64,000 nucleotides of DNA from NCBI RefSeq assembly GCF_900168015.1, contig NZ_FUYR01000002.1, positions 826,932 through 890,931 on the forward strand. Reading direction: 5' to 3'. This DNA is from Daejeonella lutea (GTDB lineage Bacteria; Bacteroidota; Bacteroidia; Sphingobacteriales; Sphingobacteriaceae). Under the pieces are notes generated by a model. That model saw only the letters and a list, made by a program, of their open reading frames with translations, had not been told where the DNA came from and ran no database searches. Made by a program: the position numbers and the translations under genes. Positions 17,090 through 26,161 of the stretch are shown piece after piece. Positions within the stretch are counted from its first letter, which is position 1, and each line of letters starts with the position of its first letter.

Positions 17090-17389
17090 TGTAAAAAATG
17101 TGTCGCCTAATAAACTTTCAATTTGAATAATAGTTTTACTTACTGTTCGTTATGTATTACTGTCGTCGTAACAATTTGATTATCATTTACTAATTCATTA
17201 TCAGCGACGGGCGAAATATGTAAATTTGATTAATTAGAATATTTTGTATAGAATAGTGATACATTTATTCTAGTAACCAATTAAAAAACAAACCAAAACA
17301 AACATGAAACCATCATGTGCATAGCGTTCACCAACAAGGGAATTATGCTCATGATAGCTTCATAGCCTTTAAAAACAAACTAAATACAC
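17090..17389. other. 300-bp A+T-rich leader and divergent spacer
   Basis: No gene supported. TAAATTTG at 17221-17228 matches the plus-strand -7 consensus; if used, it gives the DUF1573 gene a leader of about 155 bases. The last 80 bases contain two short ATG-to-stop runs (for example ATG at 17304 followed by a stop after six codons), too short to call. Confidence 0.3.
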
Positions 17390-17782
17390 ATGAAAAAACT
17401 AATCATTCTTTGCGGAGTTGTCTTTTTATTTGCAGCCGTTGCTGCCTTCAGGGTGGATGCTCAGGCAGAATTTAAATTTGAAAAGGAAACCTACGATTTC
17501 GGTAAAATCCCTCAGGGTAAACCAGTTAGTGTGGAGTTTAAATTCACCAATATTGGTGATGAGCCGTTAATTATCAACAACATTGAAAGTGTTTGTGGAT
17601 GTACTGTGCCTAAGTATACCAACACTCCAGTACTTAAAGGAAAAACCGGAACAATTACCGTTACGTATAACGCGGCCGCTCTTGCTCCGTTCAGCAAAGG
17701 CCTGACAATTAAGTCTAATGCTAAAACGCCAGTAAAGGTAATCTATATCAAAGGTGAAGTAGTAGAAGCTGCAGCTGAATAA
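17390..17782 (+). CDS. DUF1573 domain-containing exported protein
   Basis: A 130-residue protein with signal peptide (ends VDAQA). The mature part is a single DUF1573 (Ig-like/ASH) domain: FKFEKETYDFGKIPQGKPVSVEFKFTN, then IESVCGCTVP with the conserved Cys-x-Cys, and GKTGTITVTYN. These small beta-sandwich proteins are abundant in Bacteroidetes; some are thought to bind other envelope proteins. It is a single-gene unit closed by a strong terminator. Confidence 0.9.
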   Translation: MKKLIILCGVVFLFAAVAAFRVDAQAEFKFEKETYDFGKIPQGKPVSVEFKFTNIGDEPLIINNIESVCGCTVPKYTNTPVLKGKTGTITVTYNAAALAPFSKGLTIKSNAKTPVKVIYIKGEVVEAAAE

Positions 17783-17794
17783 AGAACTTAAACC

Positions 17795-17829
17795 TAAAAA
17801 GCATCCGTCTTTTGGCGGATGCTTTTTTT
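17795..17829. terminator. Bidirectional intrinsic terminator
   Basis: GCATCCG (17800-17806) pairs with CGGATGC (17815-17821), extended by A/T pairs; eight T residues follow on the plus strand and five A residues precede. It serves the DUF1573 gene and probably the convergent SMP-30 gene. Confidence 0.88.
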
Positions 17830-17849
17830 TGCTTAAAATTTTCGATGAT

Positions 17850-18806
17850 TTAGTTTATGCCCTTAACGTTCATTTGAAGGGTGTAAACTGATTTGCTTGA
17901 TGTTATAAATAGCAGATCTCTGTTTATTCCACCAAAACACACATTTGCAGTCCATCCAGGTAGAGGAATATTCAAGATTTTCTTTCCATCGGGATCAAAT
18001 ACCGTTACTCCCTGGCCGGTAAGGTAAAGATTGCCTTTATTATCAAGTGTCATTCCGTCCGAACCCATAGAAACAAACAAGCGCCTGTTCTTTAAATTCC
18101 CATTTTTAGAAATGTCATACTTATAGGTTTTCCTGTCATTTATATCCGACACGAACAAATTTTTGCCGTCTGCAGAGCCAATTATCCCATTTGGCCTTAC
18201 CAGATTGCTGTCTACAACCACGGCTGCTTTTTTGCCTTTCGGCAGATAATAGAGCCGCTCATCAGCCATATCTGGCTTTTTTCTTTGCCAATAAGGGCGC
18301 TGATAATAAGGGTCCGTGAAAAAGATCCCTCCCTTTTTATCTATCCAGAGATCATTGGGGCCATTGAAACGTTGACCGTTATAATTATCGAGCAGCACTG
18401 TCACCTTCTTATCCGGGCTGATCGACCAAAATTGATTGTTTTCATCCGCAGCCGTGATCAGGTTGCCTTTTTTATCGAAATACATTCCGTTAGAACGCCC
18501 TGTTTTATCAAGGAAAACAGATAATTCGCCCCTGATATCAAATTTCCAGATCTTGTCATTGGGCTGATCGGTAAAGAAAATATTTCCAAACTTGTCAACC
18601 GCTGGCCCTTCAGTAAAACTAAACTGACTCGAAATGAGCCTGGGGGTGGCCCCTTCTGCTACTAAACTTGAAGTTGTGTCAATCTTCTGAAGACCAATTC
18701 GAGGCTGCATGCCCTTCTCGTGCGGTATCACAAGAAGACTTAATGGGAAAAGAATACCAAGTAAATAACTTCTGCTTGTGACCATAGAAATCTGGATTAA
18801 AGACAT
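17850..18806 (-). CDS. SMP-30/gluconolactonase/LRE family exported hydrolase
   Basis: A 318-residue protein with an N-terminal hydrophobic export signal. The six-bladed propeller motifs of the SMP-30 family are visible: FTEGPAVDKFGNIFFTDQPND with metal-binding Glu, NGMYFDKKGNLITAADENN, RFNGPNDLWIDKKGGIFFTDPYY with metal-binding Asn, and RPNGIIGSADGKNLFVSDIND with metal-binding Asp. It likely hydrolyses a sugar lactone or related ester. The start at 18806 overlaps the SDR stop by 10 bases; an ATG at 18785 is an alternative just downstream and also yields a signal peptide. It is last in a long minus-strand run. Confidence 0.88.
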   Translation of the reverse strand: MSLIQISMVTSRSYLLGILFPLSLLVIPHEKGMQPRIGLQKIDTTSSLVAEGATPRLISSQFSFTEGPAVDKFGNIFFTDQPNDKIWKFDIRGELSVFLDKTGRSNGMYFDKKGNLITAADENNQFWSISPDKKVTVLLDNYNGQRFNGPNDLWIDKKGGIFFTDPYYQRPYWQRKKPDMADERLYYLPKGKKAAVVVDSNLVRPNGIIGSADGKNLFVSDINDRKTYKYDISKNGNLKNRRLFVSMGSDGMTLDNKGNLYLTGQGVTVFDPDGKKILNIPLPGWTANVCFGGINRDLLFITSSKSVYTLQMNVKGIN

Positions 18807-19582
18807 GGCGTTTTCCCCCCATCTACTGGAAGGTTTATGCCATTTATATATGATGCTGCCGGACTTGCTAGGAAAGCGATTGCGGCACCTATTTCGGATG
18901 CTTCTGCAATTCTCCCAGCAGGAATGTCACTAACCATTTCCTTTTCTATCTCTGCTTCCGATTTTTCTTCTTTTTCTGATTTACTGCTTCGTAATGACTC
19001 AAAGCGGCTGGTGAGTGTATATCCTGGCAAAACATTGTTTACTGTAATTCCAAAAGGTCCCAATTCCGCGGCAATGGTTTTTGCCCAACTTGCTACGGCA
19101 CCCCTGATCGTGTTAGAAACACCCAGACCTTTTAGAGGTGTTTTTACAGACGTAGAAATAACGTTTATGATTCTTCCGTAGCCGGCTTGCTTCATGCACG
19201 GCATCACAGCCTGAACTAAAATTTGGTTACAGATAAGATGGATATTAAAAGCGGATAAATATTCGTCTAATTTAGCGTCTGAAGCTGCGCCGGCTGGTGG
19301 TCCTCCGGTATTATTTACTAAAATTTCTACTCGATTAGTATTCACATAACACTCAACTACAGACTTTACAAGGTCGGGGTTCGAAAAATCCGCCACGAGG
19401 TAATCATGTCTCACATCTCCTCTTGCAGGTATATCATTAAGAACAGTCTTTAGCCTTTCTTCATTGCGCGCCAGCAGTGTTATTTGCGCCCCAAGCAAAG
19501 CCAGTTCAATCGCCGCGGCTTTACCAATTCCCTGAGTGCTTCCACATACTAATGCTCGCTTGCCTGTTAAATCTAAATTCAT
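18797..19582 (-). CDS. Short-chain dehydrogenase/reductase with substituted active site
   Basis: A 261-residue classical-size SDR. The cofactor loop is VCGSTQGIGKAAA (11-23), NNTGGPPAG near 90, and the C-terminal PVDGG is intact. The catalytic Tyr-x-x-x-Lys is replaced: at the aligned position the sequence is SNTIRGAV, so Ser stands for Tyr and Arg for Lys. A BKR-like SDR subgroup with non-canonical active site is known. It may be a reductase with altered chemistry or a non-catalytic NAD(P)-binding protein. It lies 6 bp from the ABC gene and overlaps the SMP-30 gene. Confidence 0.88.
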   Translation of the reverse strand: MNLDLTGKRALVCGSTQGIGKAAAIELALLGAQITLLARNEERLKTVLNDIPARGDVRHDYLVADFSNPDLVKSVVECYVNTNRVEILVNNTGGPPAGAASDAKLDEYLSAFNIHLICNQILVQAVMPCMKQAGYGRIINVISTSVKTPLKGLGVSNTIRGAVASWAKTIAAELGPFGITVNNVLPGYTLTSRFESLRSSKSEKEEKSEAEIEKEMVSDIPAGRIAEASEIGAAIAFLASPAASYINGINLPVDGGKTPCL

Positions 19583-19588
19583 CAGATA

Positions 19589-20290
19589 TTAAGATAATAC
19601 AGAAAAATATTCTTCCAACTCCTTTAAGGTGTTTGAGTTAGTTGCAATGTCCTTGATAATTTTCCCCTTCTCCATCAAAAGTATTCGTTCACATACATCT
19701 GTTACATGATTGAGGTCGTGGCTGGAGATGATCGTTGTAATCCTCTTCTTAGTGCCCAGTTCCTTAACCATATTTTTAAGTCTGATCTGTGTACTTGGGT
19801 CGATGTTAGCAAAAGGTTCATCGAGCATCAGCAGCTCCGGTTCCGGCATCAGACTGGCAACAACCCCAACTTTTGCCTGGTTCCCCTTTGAAAGATCACG
19901 TATGTACTTACCACGATTCAGAATTTCTCCATTAAAAAATTCTGAATAATTAGTAAGCTCCGAATCGACGTGCGCTTTACTAAGTTTAAACAGACTGCCG
20001 GTGAAATAAAAATATTCTTCTGGTGTAAGATAATCGATAAGAAAACCTTCGTCCAAATATGACGTTGTGTAATTTTTCCAGTCGTTTGATTGAGCTACAT
20101 CTTTTTCCTTAGACAAAATCACCCCTTTGTCAGGACGTATCAGATCCAGCATCATTCTAAATAACGTGGTCTTGCCTGCCCCATTGTTACCGATCAGGCC
20201 TATGGTTTCTCCGGTGCGGATATTCAGTTCCGGGATATTAACTACCCGTACGCCATTATATACTTTTTGTAAATCTTTAATTTCAATCAT
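19589..20290 (-). CDS. ABC transporter ATP-binding protein
   Basis: A 233-residue protein from the ATG at 20290, one base after the permease stop (TAACATG arrangement). Walker A is IGNNGAGKTT, the Q-loop region includes TTSYLDEGF, the signature is RDLSKGNQAKVG (a variant of LSGGQ), Walker B is LLMLDEPFAN, and the H-loop is ISSHDLNH. It pairs with the DUF5687 permease immediately upstream as an ABC-2-like exporter. Substrate unknown. Confidence 0.93.
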   Translation of the reverse strand: MIEIKDLQKVYNGVRVVNIPELNIRTGETIGLIGNNGAGKTTLFRMMLDLIRPDKGVILSKEKDVAQSNDWKNYTTSYLDEGFLIDYLTPEEYFYFTGSLFKLSKAHVDSELTNYSEFFNGEILNRGKYIRDLSKGNQAKVGVVASLMPEPELLMLDEPFANIDPSTQIRLKNMVKELGTKKRITTIISSHDLNHVTDVCERILLMEKGKIIKDIATNSNTLKELEEYFSVLS

Positions 20291-20291
20291 G

Positions 20292-21767
20292 TTATTCTTT
20301 TCTAAATCCCTCAGCAATGGTGTAACGCTTTGTATTAAATATGGCAACTAATTTATTAAGCCAAAACTCCCGGCTAAAAATAAATATCATACCGATAATA
20401 GCGATTGCTGCTAAGCCTATTTTAGGATAATCAAAATAACTAAGCGGTAAATAGATCAGGAATGGTGTAATCAATAACGGTATTGAGAGTATCCATTGGG
20501 AGGCCCCCACGCCTTCCCAATTGAAGCTGCCACCTTTACTCAAATCTATCCGTTTGTAATTCTGATTGGCAAAGTAAAGTACCAGAATCGTGTTCACACC
20601 CAGGTTCCAGACGTACATTATTAAATGGACGATAATTACTTTCCAGCCGAAATACACGTAGGGTATAGTCAGGAGAAAGCAAAAAGTTGACAGAACATCA
20701 AATATTAAAAACTTAGACTTGAAAAAATCTTCTGCTTGTATCCTGCTTGTTAGTATTCCATCGAAATGAGCACTTTGCCAGCTAAACATAAACTGCCCGT
20801 AGTTGATGATGAAGATTCCAGTCATAAACATCCCGCAAAATACGATATGTCCATACCCATCGTATTTGGGGTTGTTGTAAAATATGAGTCCATAAAGCAT
20901 AAACATCAAGCACATCACCAAAACTGAACGCGGACGTTTATTTCTCAGAATGAGCTTTAATTCATTCGCAGCAAGATCACCCACTAAACCAAATCTATTA
21001 AGATATGGTATTTCGGTACTTGACTTAGCAGAAGTTTTGGACGTTTCTAATTCCTCAAGATATAAGTTACTTTTTAAGTAATTATGATTTGTCAGAAATG
21101 CCGCCAAGCCGATACCGAGAAGCATCGGGGATAAAAGGAAATTCTTAATTACCGCGCTGAAAAGCTCTTTCGAAACATTCGAAATCGATATCACCTTAAA
21201 ATAAAACTCCAGCGCCCAGACGAGAAGGAGCAGAGCAAAGAACCCGAGCATCCAGTAAGCGTTCAGATTAACTTTACGCTTAAGCCAAAGACTAAAAAAA
21301 TGGTTATGCATCGTTAAAGCGAAAATTGCCAGGATGTACGACCAGAATGCCCCCACGCCATATTGGGGAATCAAAACTTTAACAAGGAAAGGAATGGTTA
21401 GCAGGAATGGAGTCAGATTAAAAGCGGTAGCCAGCGAGGTAAGCGACAGGTAGTTTGCAATCTGATTCTTGCTGATCGGAAGATGTAAATAAGGCCTGAT
21501 ACTTAAGGTGGGCAATTCCTGAAGTTGGAAACGCATGATCAGGTCCATCAAAAAATAATAGAGTATAAAGCTGTTGAAAGTTTGGAGTGGGTCTTGCCCG
21601 GGAAATGTTTTCATCAGGATCTTGTCCATGAAAAACGCTACAACCAAAACATTCAGCAAGAGATAGGCAACAAGGATGCCCATAACAATCCTCATAGCTA
21701 TACTTTTGCCTTTATTTTGTGATCTCCAGAAAGCTTTCCATTGCTGAGATAAGAAAATTAAAGTCAT
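20292..21767 (-). CDS. DUF5687 family ABC transporter permease
   Basis: A 491-residue integral membrane protein with about 10-12 hydrophobic segments. The N-terminal half (RFQLQELPTLSIRPYLHLPISKNQIANY) and RNKRPRSVLVMCLMFMLYGL near 280-305 match the DUF5687 family, an ABC-2-type permease group seen in Bacteroidetes. It is directly followed by its ATP-binding partner. It probably moves a lipid, peptide or antibiotic-like substrate across the inner membrane, but nothing identifies which. Confidence 0.85.
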   Translation of the reverse strand: MTLIFLSQQWKAFWRSQNKGKSIAMRIVMGILVAYLLLNVLVVAFFMDKILMKTFPGQDPLQTFNSFILYYFLMDLIMRFQLQELPTLSIRPYLHLPISKNQIANYLSLTSLATAFNLTPFLLTIPFLVKVLIPQYGVGAFWSYILAIFALTMHNHFFSLWLKRKVNLNAYWMLGFFALLLLVWALEFYFKVISISNVSKELFSAVIKNFLLSPMLLGIGLAAFLTNHNYLKSNLYLEELETSKTSAKSSTEIPYLNRFGLVGDLAANELKLILRNKRPRSVLVMCLMFMLYGLIFYNNPKYDGYGHIVFCGMFMTGIFIINYGQFMFSWQSAHFDGILTSRIQAEDFFKSKFLIFDVLSTFCFLLTIPYVYFGWKVIIVHLIMYVWNLGVNTILVLYFANQNYKRIDLSKGGSFNWEGVGASQWILSIPLLITPFLIYLPLSYFDYPKIGLAAIAIIGMIFIFSREFWLNKLVAIFNTKRYTIAEGFRKE

Positions 21768-21854
21768 AGAGGAAAAGTAGGAAAATTCTATGTCTTTACA
21801 AGGTTAAATGGGAAAATCAGACGATGTCTACTGATTAGAAGTTCGTGTCGGCGA

Positions 21855-23135
21855 TTAATACTTATATTTTCCTTTCCAGAGCGTTCTGAGTCGCTCCCTT
21901 AGTTTTTCTTCGGCGGCATTTTTTCCCGGATCATAAAGTAAAGTTCCGCTTAGTTTTTCAGGCATATATTCCTGTGCCGAGAAGTTGTTTTCATGAGCAT
22001 GTGAATATTCGTATTCTTTGCCATAGCCTATATTCTTCATCAGCTTGGTTGGGGCATTCCGGAGATGTAACGGAACGGACTGGTCGCCAGTCCGCGAAAC
22101 CAGGTCCTGAGCCTTGCCAATTGCCTCGTAGCTGGCATTGCTTTTTGGTGAAGATGCGAGGTAAGTAACCGTTTGAGATAAGATGATCCTGGATTCTGGA
22201 AAACCTATTACATTCACTGCCTGGAAGCAGCTATTTGCCAGAAGCAGTGCATTTGGATTTGCATTTCCGATATCCTCTGAAGCTAAGATGAGTAATCGCC
22301 TGGCGATGAATAGAGGGTCTTCTCCACCAGCGATCATCCTGGCAAGCCAATACACCGCTGCATTTGGATCACTTCCCCGGATCGATTTGATGAAAGCGGA
22401 TATTATATCATAATGCTGTTCCCCAGCCTTGTCATAAATGGCCATATTCTGCTGAATATGTTTGAGAACCAATTCATTGGTAATTACCACATCGGGCTCA
22501 TTCACAGCATTAATAACCAAATCCAGCACGTTTAACAATTTCCTCGCATCTCCACCTGAAAGCCGCAACAGCGCTTCATGCTCTTTAATCGTGACCTTTT
22601 TTTTATTCAAATACACGTCCTCCTTGAGTGCTTTGTTCAAAAGCTCTACAAGGTCATCTTCCGACAAGTTTTGGAGAATATAGACCTGGCTTCTGGAAAG
22701 CAAAGCTGAGATGACTTCAAAGGAGGGATTTTCGGTAGTCGCCCCAATTAGTGTGACGAGCCCCCTTTCAACTGCGCCAAGTAAAGAATCTTGTTGAGAT
22801 TTCGAAAAACGATGGATCTCATCAATAAAAAGTATCGGTAAGTTCTCGTTTTCATCTTTCAGTTTTGAGGCTTTCTCAATCACCTCGCGAATATCTTTTA
22901 CACCGGAATTGATAGCACTAAGGCTAAAAAAAGGCCGGTTCAATTGCCTTGATATGATAAATGCAAGAGTGGTTTTACCCACACCCGGCGGCCCCCATAA
23001 TATCAGTGACGGAAGGTTCCCGTTTTCAATAGCAAGTCTGAGGATCGCGTCCTTTCCGACAAGATGTTTTTGACCCACATAGTCGTCCAGATCTTCGGGA
23101 CGCATTCGTTCTGCTAAAGGAGGTATTGTTGCCAT
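21855..23135 (-). CDS. rarA: Replication-associated recombination protein A (RarA/MgsA) AAA+ ATPase
   Basis: A 426-residue protein starting at the ATG at 23135 (a TTG four codons earlier is possible). The clamp-loader-like AAA+ domain has LADERMRP-type N-terminus (PPLAERMRPEDLDDYVGQ), Walker A GPPGVGKTT, Walker B LFIDEIHRF, sensor 1 GATTENPSF, and SGGDARKLLN sensor 2. The C-terminal region has the RarA-specific DPNAAVYWLARMIAGGEDP. RarA acts at stalled replication forks. Its start lies 14 bp after the cyanophycin synthetase stop, so the two are probably co-transcribed. Confidence 0.95.
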   Translation of the reverse strand: MATIPPLAERMRPEDLDDYVGQKHLVGKDAILRLAIENGNLPSLILWGPPGVGKTTLAFIISRQLNRPFFSLSAINSGVKDIREVIEKASKLKDENENLPILFIDEIHRFSKSQQDSLLGAVERGLVTLIGATTENPSFEVISALLSRSQVYILQNLSEDDLVELLNKALKEDVYLNKKKVTIKEHEALLRLSGGDARKLLNVLDLVINAVNEPDVVITNELVLKHIQQNMAIYDKAGEQHYDIISAFIKSIRGSDPNAAVYWLARMIAGGEDPLFIARRLLILASEDIGNANPNALLLANSCFQAVNVIGFPESRIILSQTVTYLASSPKSNASYEAIGKAQDLVSRTGDQSVPLHLRNAPTKLMKNIGYGKEYEYSHAHENNFSAQEYMPEKLSGTLLYDPGKNAAEEKLRERLRTLWKGKYKY

Positions 23136-23149
23136 TTTGTTAAGCAAAT

Positions 23150-25765
23150 TTACATCCCAATTTCTTTGTCCTGGAAATTCTGTACAAGTTCGATTGCATT
23201 GGATATTGAATCAGAAATAATAGATACAAGTGAACCTGCTGGCGCATTTTTCATTGTATGTTCGAAGGCTTCATTGCCTTTGTTTAGCACGAGTATGCTA
23301 ATATCTGGTTTAACTTCCTTCAAGCCATCTGTCAGCAGTGAAATGATATTTTCCTGTGTCCTACCTCGCATGTATTTCTCCTGACAAATAACGATTTCAT
23401 CAAACATTTGAGCAGAAATCCTGCCTATTTCTTTGATATCGTCATCCCGTCTGTCACCCGTCCCTGAAATTATTCCAATGCTCCTGGTGATGTCCAGGGT
23501 CTCGACGAATTGCTTTATTCCTCTCATGCCATCGGGATTGTGGGCATGATCTATTAAAATCTTAAATTCTTTGGTTTTAAAAACATTCATCCGGCCCGGA
23601 GTGTGCGCTGCTGAGGGAATGAATGTTTCAAGCGAAAGACGAATGTCTTCAATCTTGAATCCCCAAACAAATGCAGCGAGACTGGCAGCAAGTGCATTTT
23701 GGGTCATGAAACTTACCGTACCGTTGAAGGTAATTGGGATATGAGTAACCTTTTCTATTCTTATTTTCCAGTCGCCTTTCTTGATTGTGATATAACCGTT
23801 TTCGTAAACGGCTGCGATACCACCTTTACGACAATGTTCCCGAACTTCAGGGTTTTTTTCATCAAGGGTAAAGTAGGCGAGATTACAGTGAATATCCTTT
23901 CCAATTTTAACGCAGTACTTGTTATCTGCATTTAAAATTGCCCAACCTTCATTCTTGATCGATTTAATTACGACCTCTTTTACCCTTGCAAGGTCCTCGA
24001 GTGTATGTATATCAGATATGCCCAGATGGTCTTCCTGGATATTTGTTATTACACCAATATCACAGTGGCCAAACCCCAGGCCTGAACGTAAAATTCCGCC
24101 CCGAGCGGTCTCAAGAACAGCAAACTCCACGGTAGGATCCTTCAACACAAATTCCGCGCTCAAGGGGCCCGTGGTATCGCCTTTTAGCAGCATGGAATTT
24201 TGGATATAGACCCCATCTGAAGTAGTATATCCAACCCTGTATCCGTTGTTTTTTACAATGTGAGCGATCAAGCGTGTGGTAGTGGTTTTACCGTTGGTGC
24301 CAGTTATTGATATAATCGGAATCCTGGCAGATTTGCCGGGAGGGTAAAGCATATCAATTACCGGAGCAGCAACATTTCTTGGCAAACCTTCGCTCGGAGC
24401 AAGGTGCATTCTGAAACCTGGTGCAGCATTTACCTCAAGCACAACACCCCCATTGTCAGTAAGCAACTCGGTTAGATTTTGTGCCATGATATCTATCCCG
24501 CATATATCAAGGCCGATAACCCTTGCTATACGCTCGCACATGAATACGTTCTGTGGATGGACGAGATCAGTTACGTCGATAGAAGTTCCGCCAGTGCTCA
24601 GGTTCGCGGTAGACTTTAGGTAAACGATCTCTTTTTGCGGAGGAATGCTTTCAAGTGTGTATTCTCTTTTTTCAAGAAGATCAAGTGTATCGCGGTCGAC
24701 TGTAATTTCTGTAAGAACATTTTCGTGTCCGTATCCGCGACGTGGGTCACTGTTTTCGGTGTCAATAAGCTGTTGGATGGTGTGCTTGCCATCACCAACA
24801 ACGTGAGCAGGCACGCGCTGGGCTGCAGCGACCATCCGATTATCTATAACCAAAACGCGGAAGTCGTGGCCGGTAATAAATCGTTCGACGATAACACGGT
24901 GTGAGTACTTCTGAGCATAAGCGAACGCTGCCGATGCTTCTTCACGAGTTTTTACATTGATAGTCGCACCTTTTCCATGATTTCCATTGAGGGGCTTAAA
25001 CACCAGCGGGAAACCGATCTTGTCTAGGGCTTCATCTAATTCTTCTAGTGATGAAATGGTAGAACCCTTTGCGACAGGAATTGCCTGTTCTGTTAAAATT
25101 CGTTTGGTCTCATCCTTATTCCCCGCAAGGTCAACGGCTATACTGCTGGTTTTGTCGGTCATTGTAGCACGAAACCTAACCTGGTTCTTACCGTATCCGA
25201 GTTGGACAAGTGAACTGCTGTTTAAGCGGATAAACGGAATGTTACGGGCTACCGCTTCATCAACTATAGATGCAGTACTTGGGCCGAAACGCTCCCTCTC
25301 CCGCATTTTTTTCATTGTCATGATATCATTTTCGATATCGTATTCAGAGCCATCCACTATTGCCTGGGCAATCTTTACCGACGCTTCAGCGGCATAGACA
25401 CCAACTTTTTCTTCGATATAATTAAACACTACATTGTAAGTCCCCGGAGTTTTCGTTTCACGGGTTCTTCCAAAACCAGTTTCCATGCCTGCAAGGGTCT
25501 GTAATTCAAGAGCGATATGTTCAATAACATGCCCCATCCAGGTGCCTTCGTCGATACGCTCGAAAAAACCTCCCTCATGACCAGGCGAACAACGATGGGT
25601 GTACAAGCTGGGAATTAGTTTTTCAATTCGTTCGCGGAAGCCTTCGATCTTGTTAGTTGGACGCTGTTCCATCTCTTCAAGATCGAGGCGCATTTGTATT
25701 AATTTTTTGCGGCGTGTCGACCAGATGTTTGGACCCTTTAAAACCTGTATGCCTAATATTTTCAT
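23150..25765 (-). CDS. cphA: Cyanophycin synthetase
   Basis: An 871-residue protein from the ATG at 25765 (MKILGIQVLKGPNIWS, the standard CphA N-terminus); an upstream in-frame ATG would add 53 unlike residues. Order of domains: N-terminal domain (1-160), ATP-grasp domain (about 165-480) that adds Asp to the backbone, and a Mur-ligase-like domain from about 490 with P-loop ITGTNGKTTTT, which adds Arg to the side chain. LEVNAAPGFRMHLAPSEG precedes the junction. It builds the nitrogen-storage polymer multi-L-arginyl-poly-L-aspartate. The degradation genes are divergent at 26162-27921. Confidence 0.96.
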   Translation of the reverse strand: MKILGIQVLKGPNIWSTRRKKLIQMRLDLEEMEQRPTNKIEGFRERIEKLIPSLYTHRCSPGHEGGFFERIDEGTWMGHVIEHIALELQTLAGMETGFGRTRETKTPGTYNVVFNYIEEKVGVYAAEASVKIAQAIVDGSEYDIENDIMTMKKMRERERFGPSTASIVDEAVARNIPFIRLNSSSLVQLGYGKNQVRFRATMTDKTSSIAVDLAGNKDETKRILTEQAIPVAKGSTISSLEELDEALDKIGFPLVFKPLNGNHGKGATINVKTREEASAAFAYAQKYSHRVIVERFITGHDFRVLVIDNRMVAAAQRVPAHVVGDGKHTIQQLIDTENSDPRRGYGHENVLTEITVDRDTLDLLEKREYTLESIPPQKEIVYLKSTANLSTGGTSIDVTDLVHPQNVFMCERIARVIGLDICGIDIMAQNLTELLTDNGGVVLEVNAAPGFRMHLAPSEGLPRNVAAPVIDMLYPPGKSARIPIISITGTNGKTTTTRLIAHIVKNNGYRVGYTTSDGVYIQNSMLLKGDTTGPLSAEFVLKDPTVEFAVLETARGGILRSGLGFGHCDIGVITNIQEDHLGISDIHTLEDLARVKEVVIKSIKNEGWAILNADNKYCVKIGKDIHCNLAYFTLDEKNPEVREHCRKGGIAAVYENGYITIKKGDWKIRIEKVTHIPITFNGTVSFMTQNALAASLAAFVWGFKIEDIRLSLETFIPSAAHTPGRMNVFKTKEFKILIDHAHNPDGMRGIKQFVETLDITRSIGIISGTGDRRDDDIKEIGRISAQMFDEIVICQEKYMRGRTQENIISLLTDGLKEVKPDISILVLNKGNEAFEHTMKNAPAGSLVSIISDSISNAIELVQNFQDKEIGM

Positions 25766-26161
25766 TTTTAAATCTTGTTTTTGGATGATGAATTTGCCCT
25801 GCCGGTAATCCCGCTTCTTTATGTTGTGATAGTTTATGTTGTAGGTTAAAATAAACAATTCAGACAACCATACGCTCTGAAATGGATGATTTTCGCGTAT
25901 TGACTCGTCGAAGTTTGCACGCAATTCATTTGTTGGAATGGTTGTTGGAGTTGAATAAGTATGAAAACCAGTGTCAAGATATAAAGTTTCATGAACTTAC
26001 CGAATTCTGTGAAAACTTTACAGCGAGTCGGAGAAGTGGAGATTTATCTCTTACAAACAATATCTATAAAAGGAATATGTGGAAAAGTTTAATAAGTAAT
26101 GTTTAAACTTATTATACCCTCAATATATATTTAGGTTTTCGTTGACATTTATGTAATTACT
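25766..26161. other. Divergent regulatory region between cphA and cphB
   Basis: A 396-bp spacer. Short open frames here (for example 25882-26106) overlap upstream DNA and have no recognisable features, so I do not call them genes. An inverted repeat and a possible -7 motif near 26126-26133 lie close to cphB (separate entry). Otherwise nothing is identified. Confidence 0.4.
26090..26133 (+). promoter_or_regulatory. Candidate promoter with operator-like dyad upstream of cphB
   Basis: TAATAAGT (26090-26097) and ACTTATTA (26107-26114) form a perfect 8-bp dyad with a 9-base spacer. TATATTTA at 26126-26133 is one mismatch from the TAnnTTTG -7 consensus, so the dyad would overlap the -33 region. 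Inference only. Confidence 0.3.

Noticed and set aside
17304-17345. Possible leader peptide before the DUF1573 gene
   Set aside because: Only six codons, no recognisable ribosome site and no sign of an attenuator.
21855-23135. Holliday-junction helicase RuvB
   Set aside because: The AAA+ core is similar, but the C-terminal region (AAVYWLARMIAGGEDP) is specific to RarA/MgsA.
25766-25924. 53-residue N-terminal extension of cyanophycin synthetase
   Set aside because: The family N-terminus (MKILGIQVLKGPN) begins at 25765; the extension is A+T-rich and unlike CphA.
25882-26106. 74-residue plus-strand frame in the cphA-cphB spacer
   Set aside because: No recognisable domain or start context, and it overlaps the possible regulatory dyad; probably chance.
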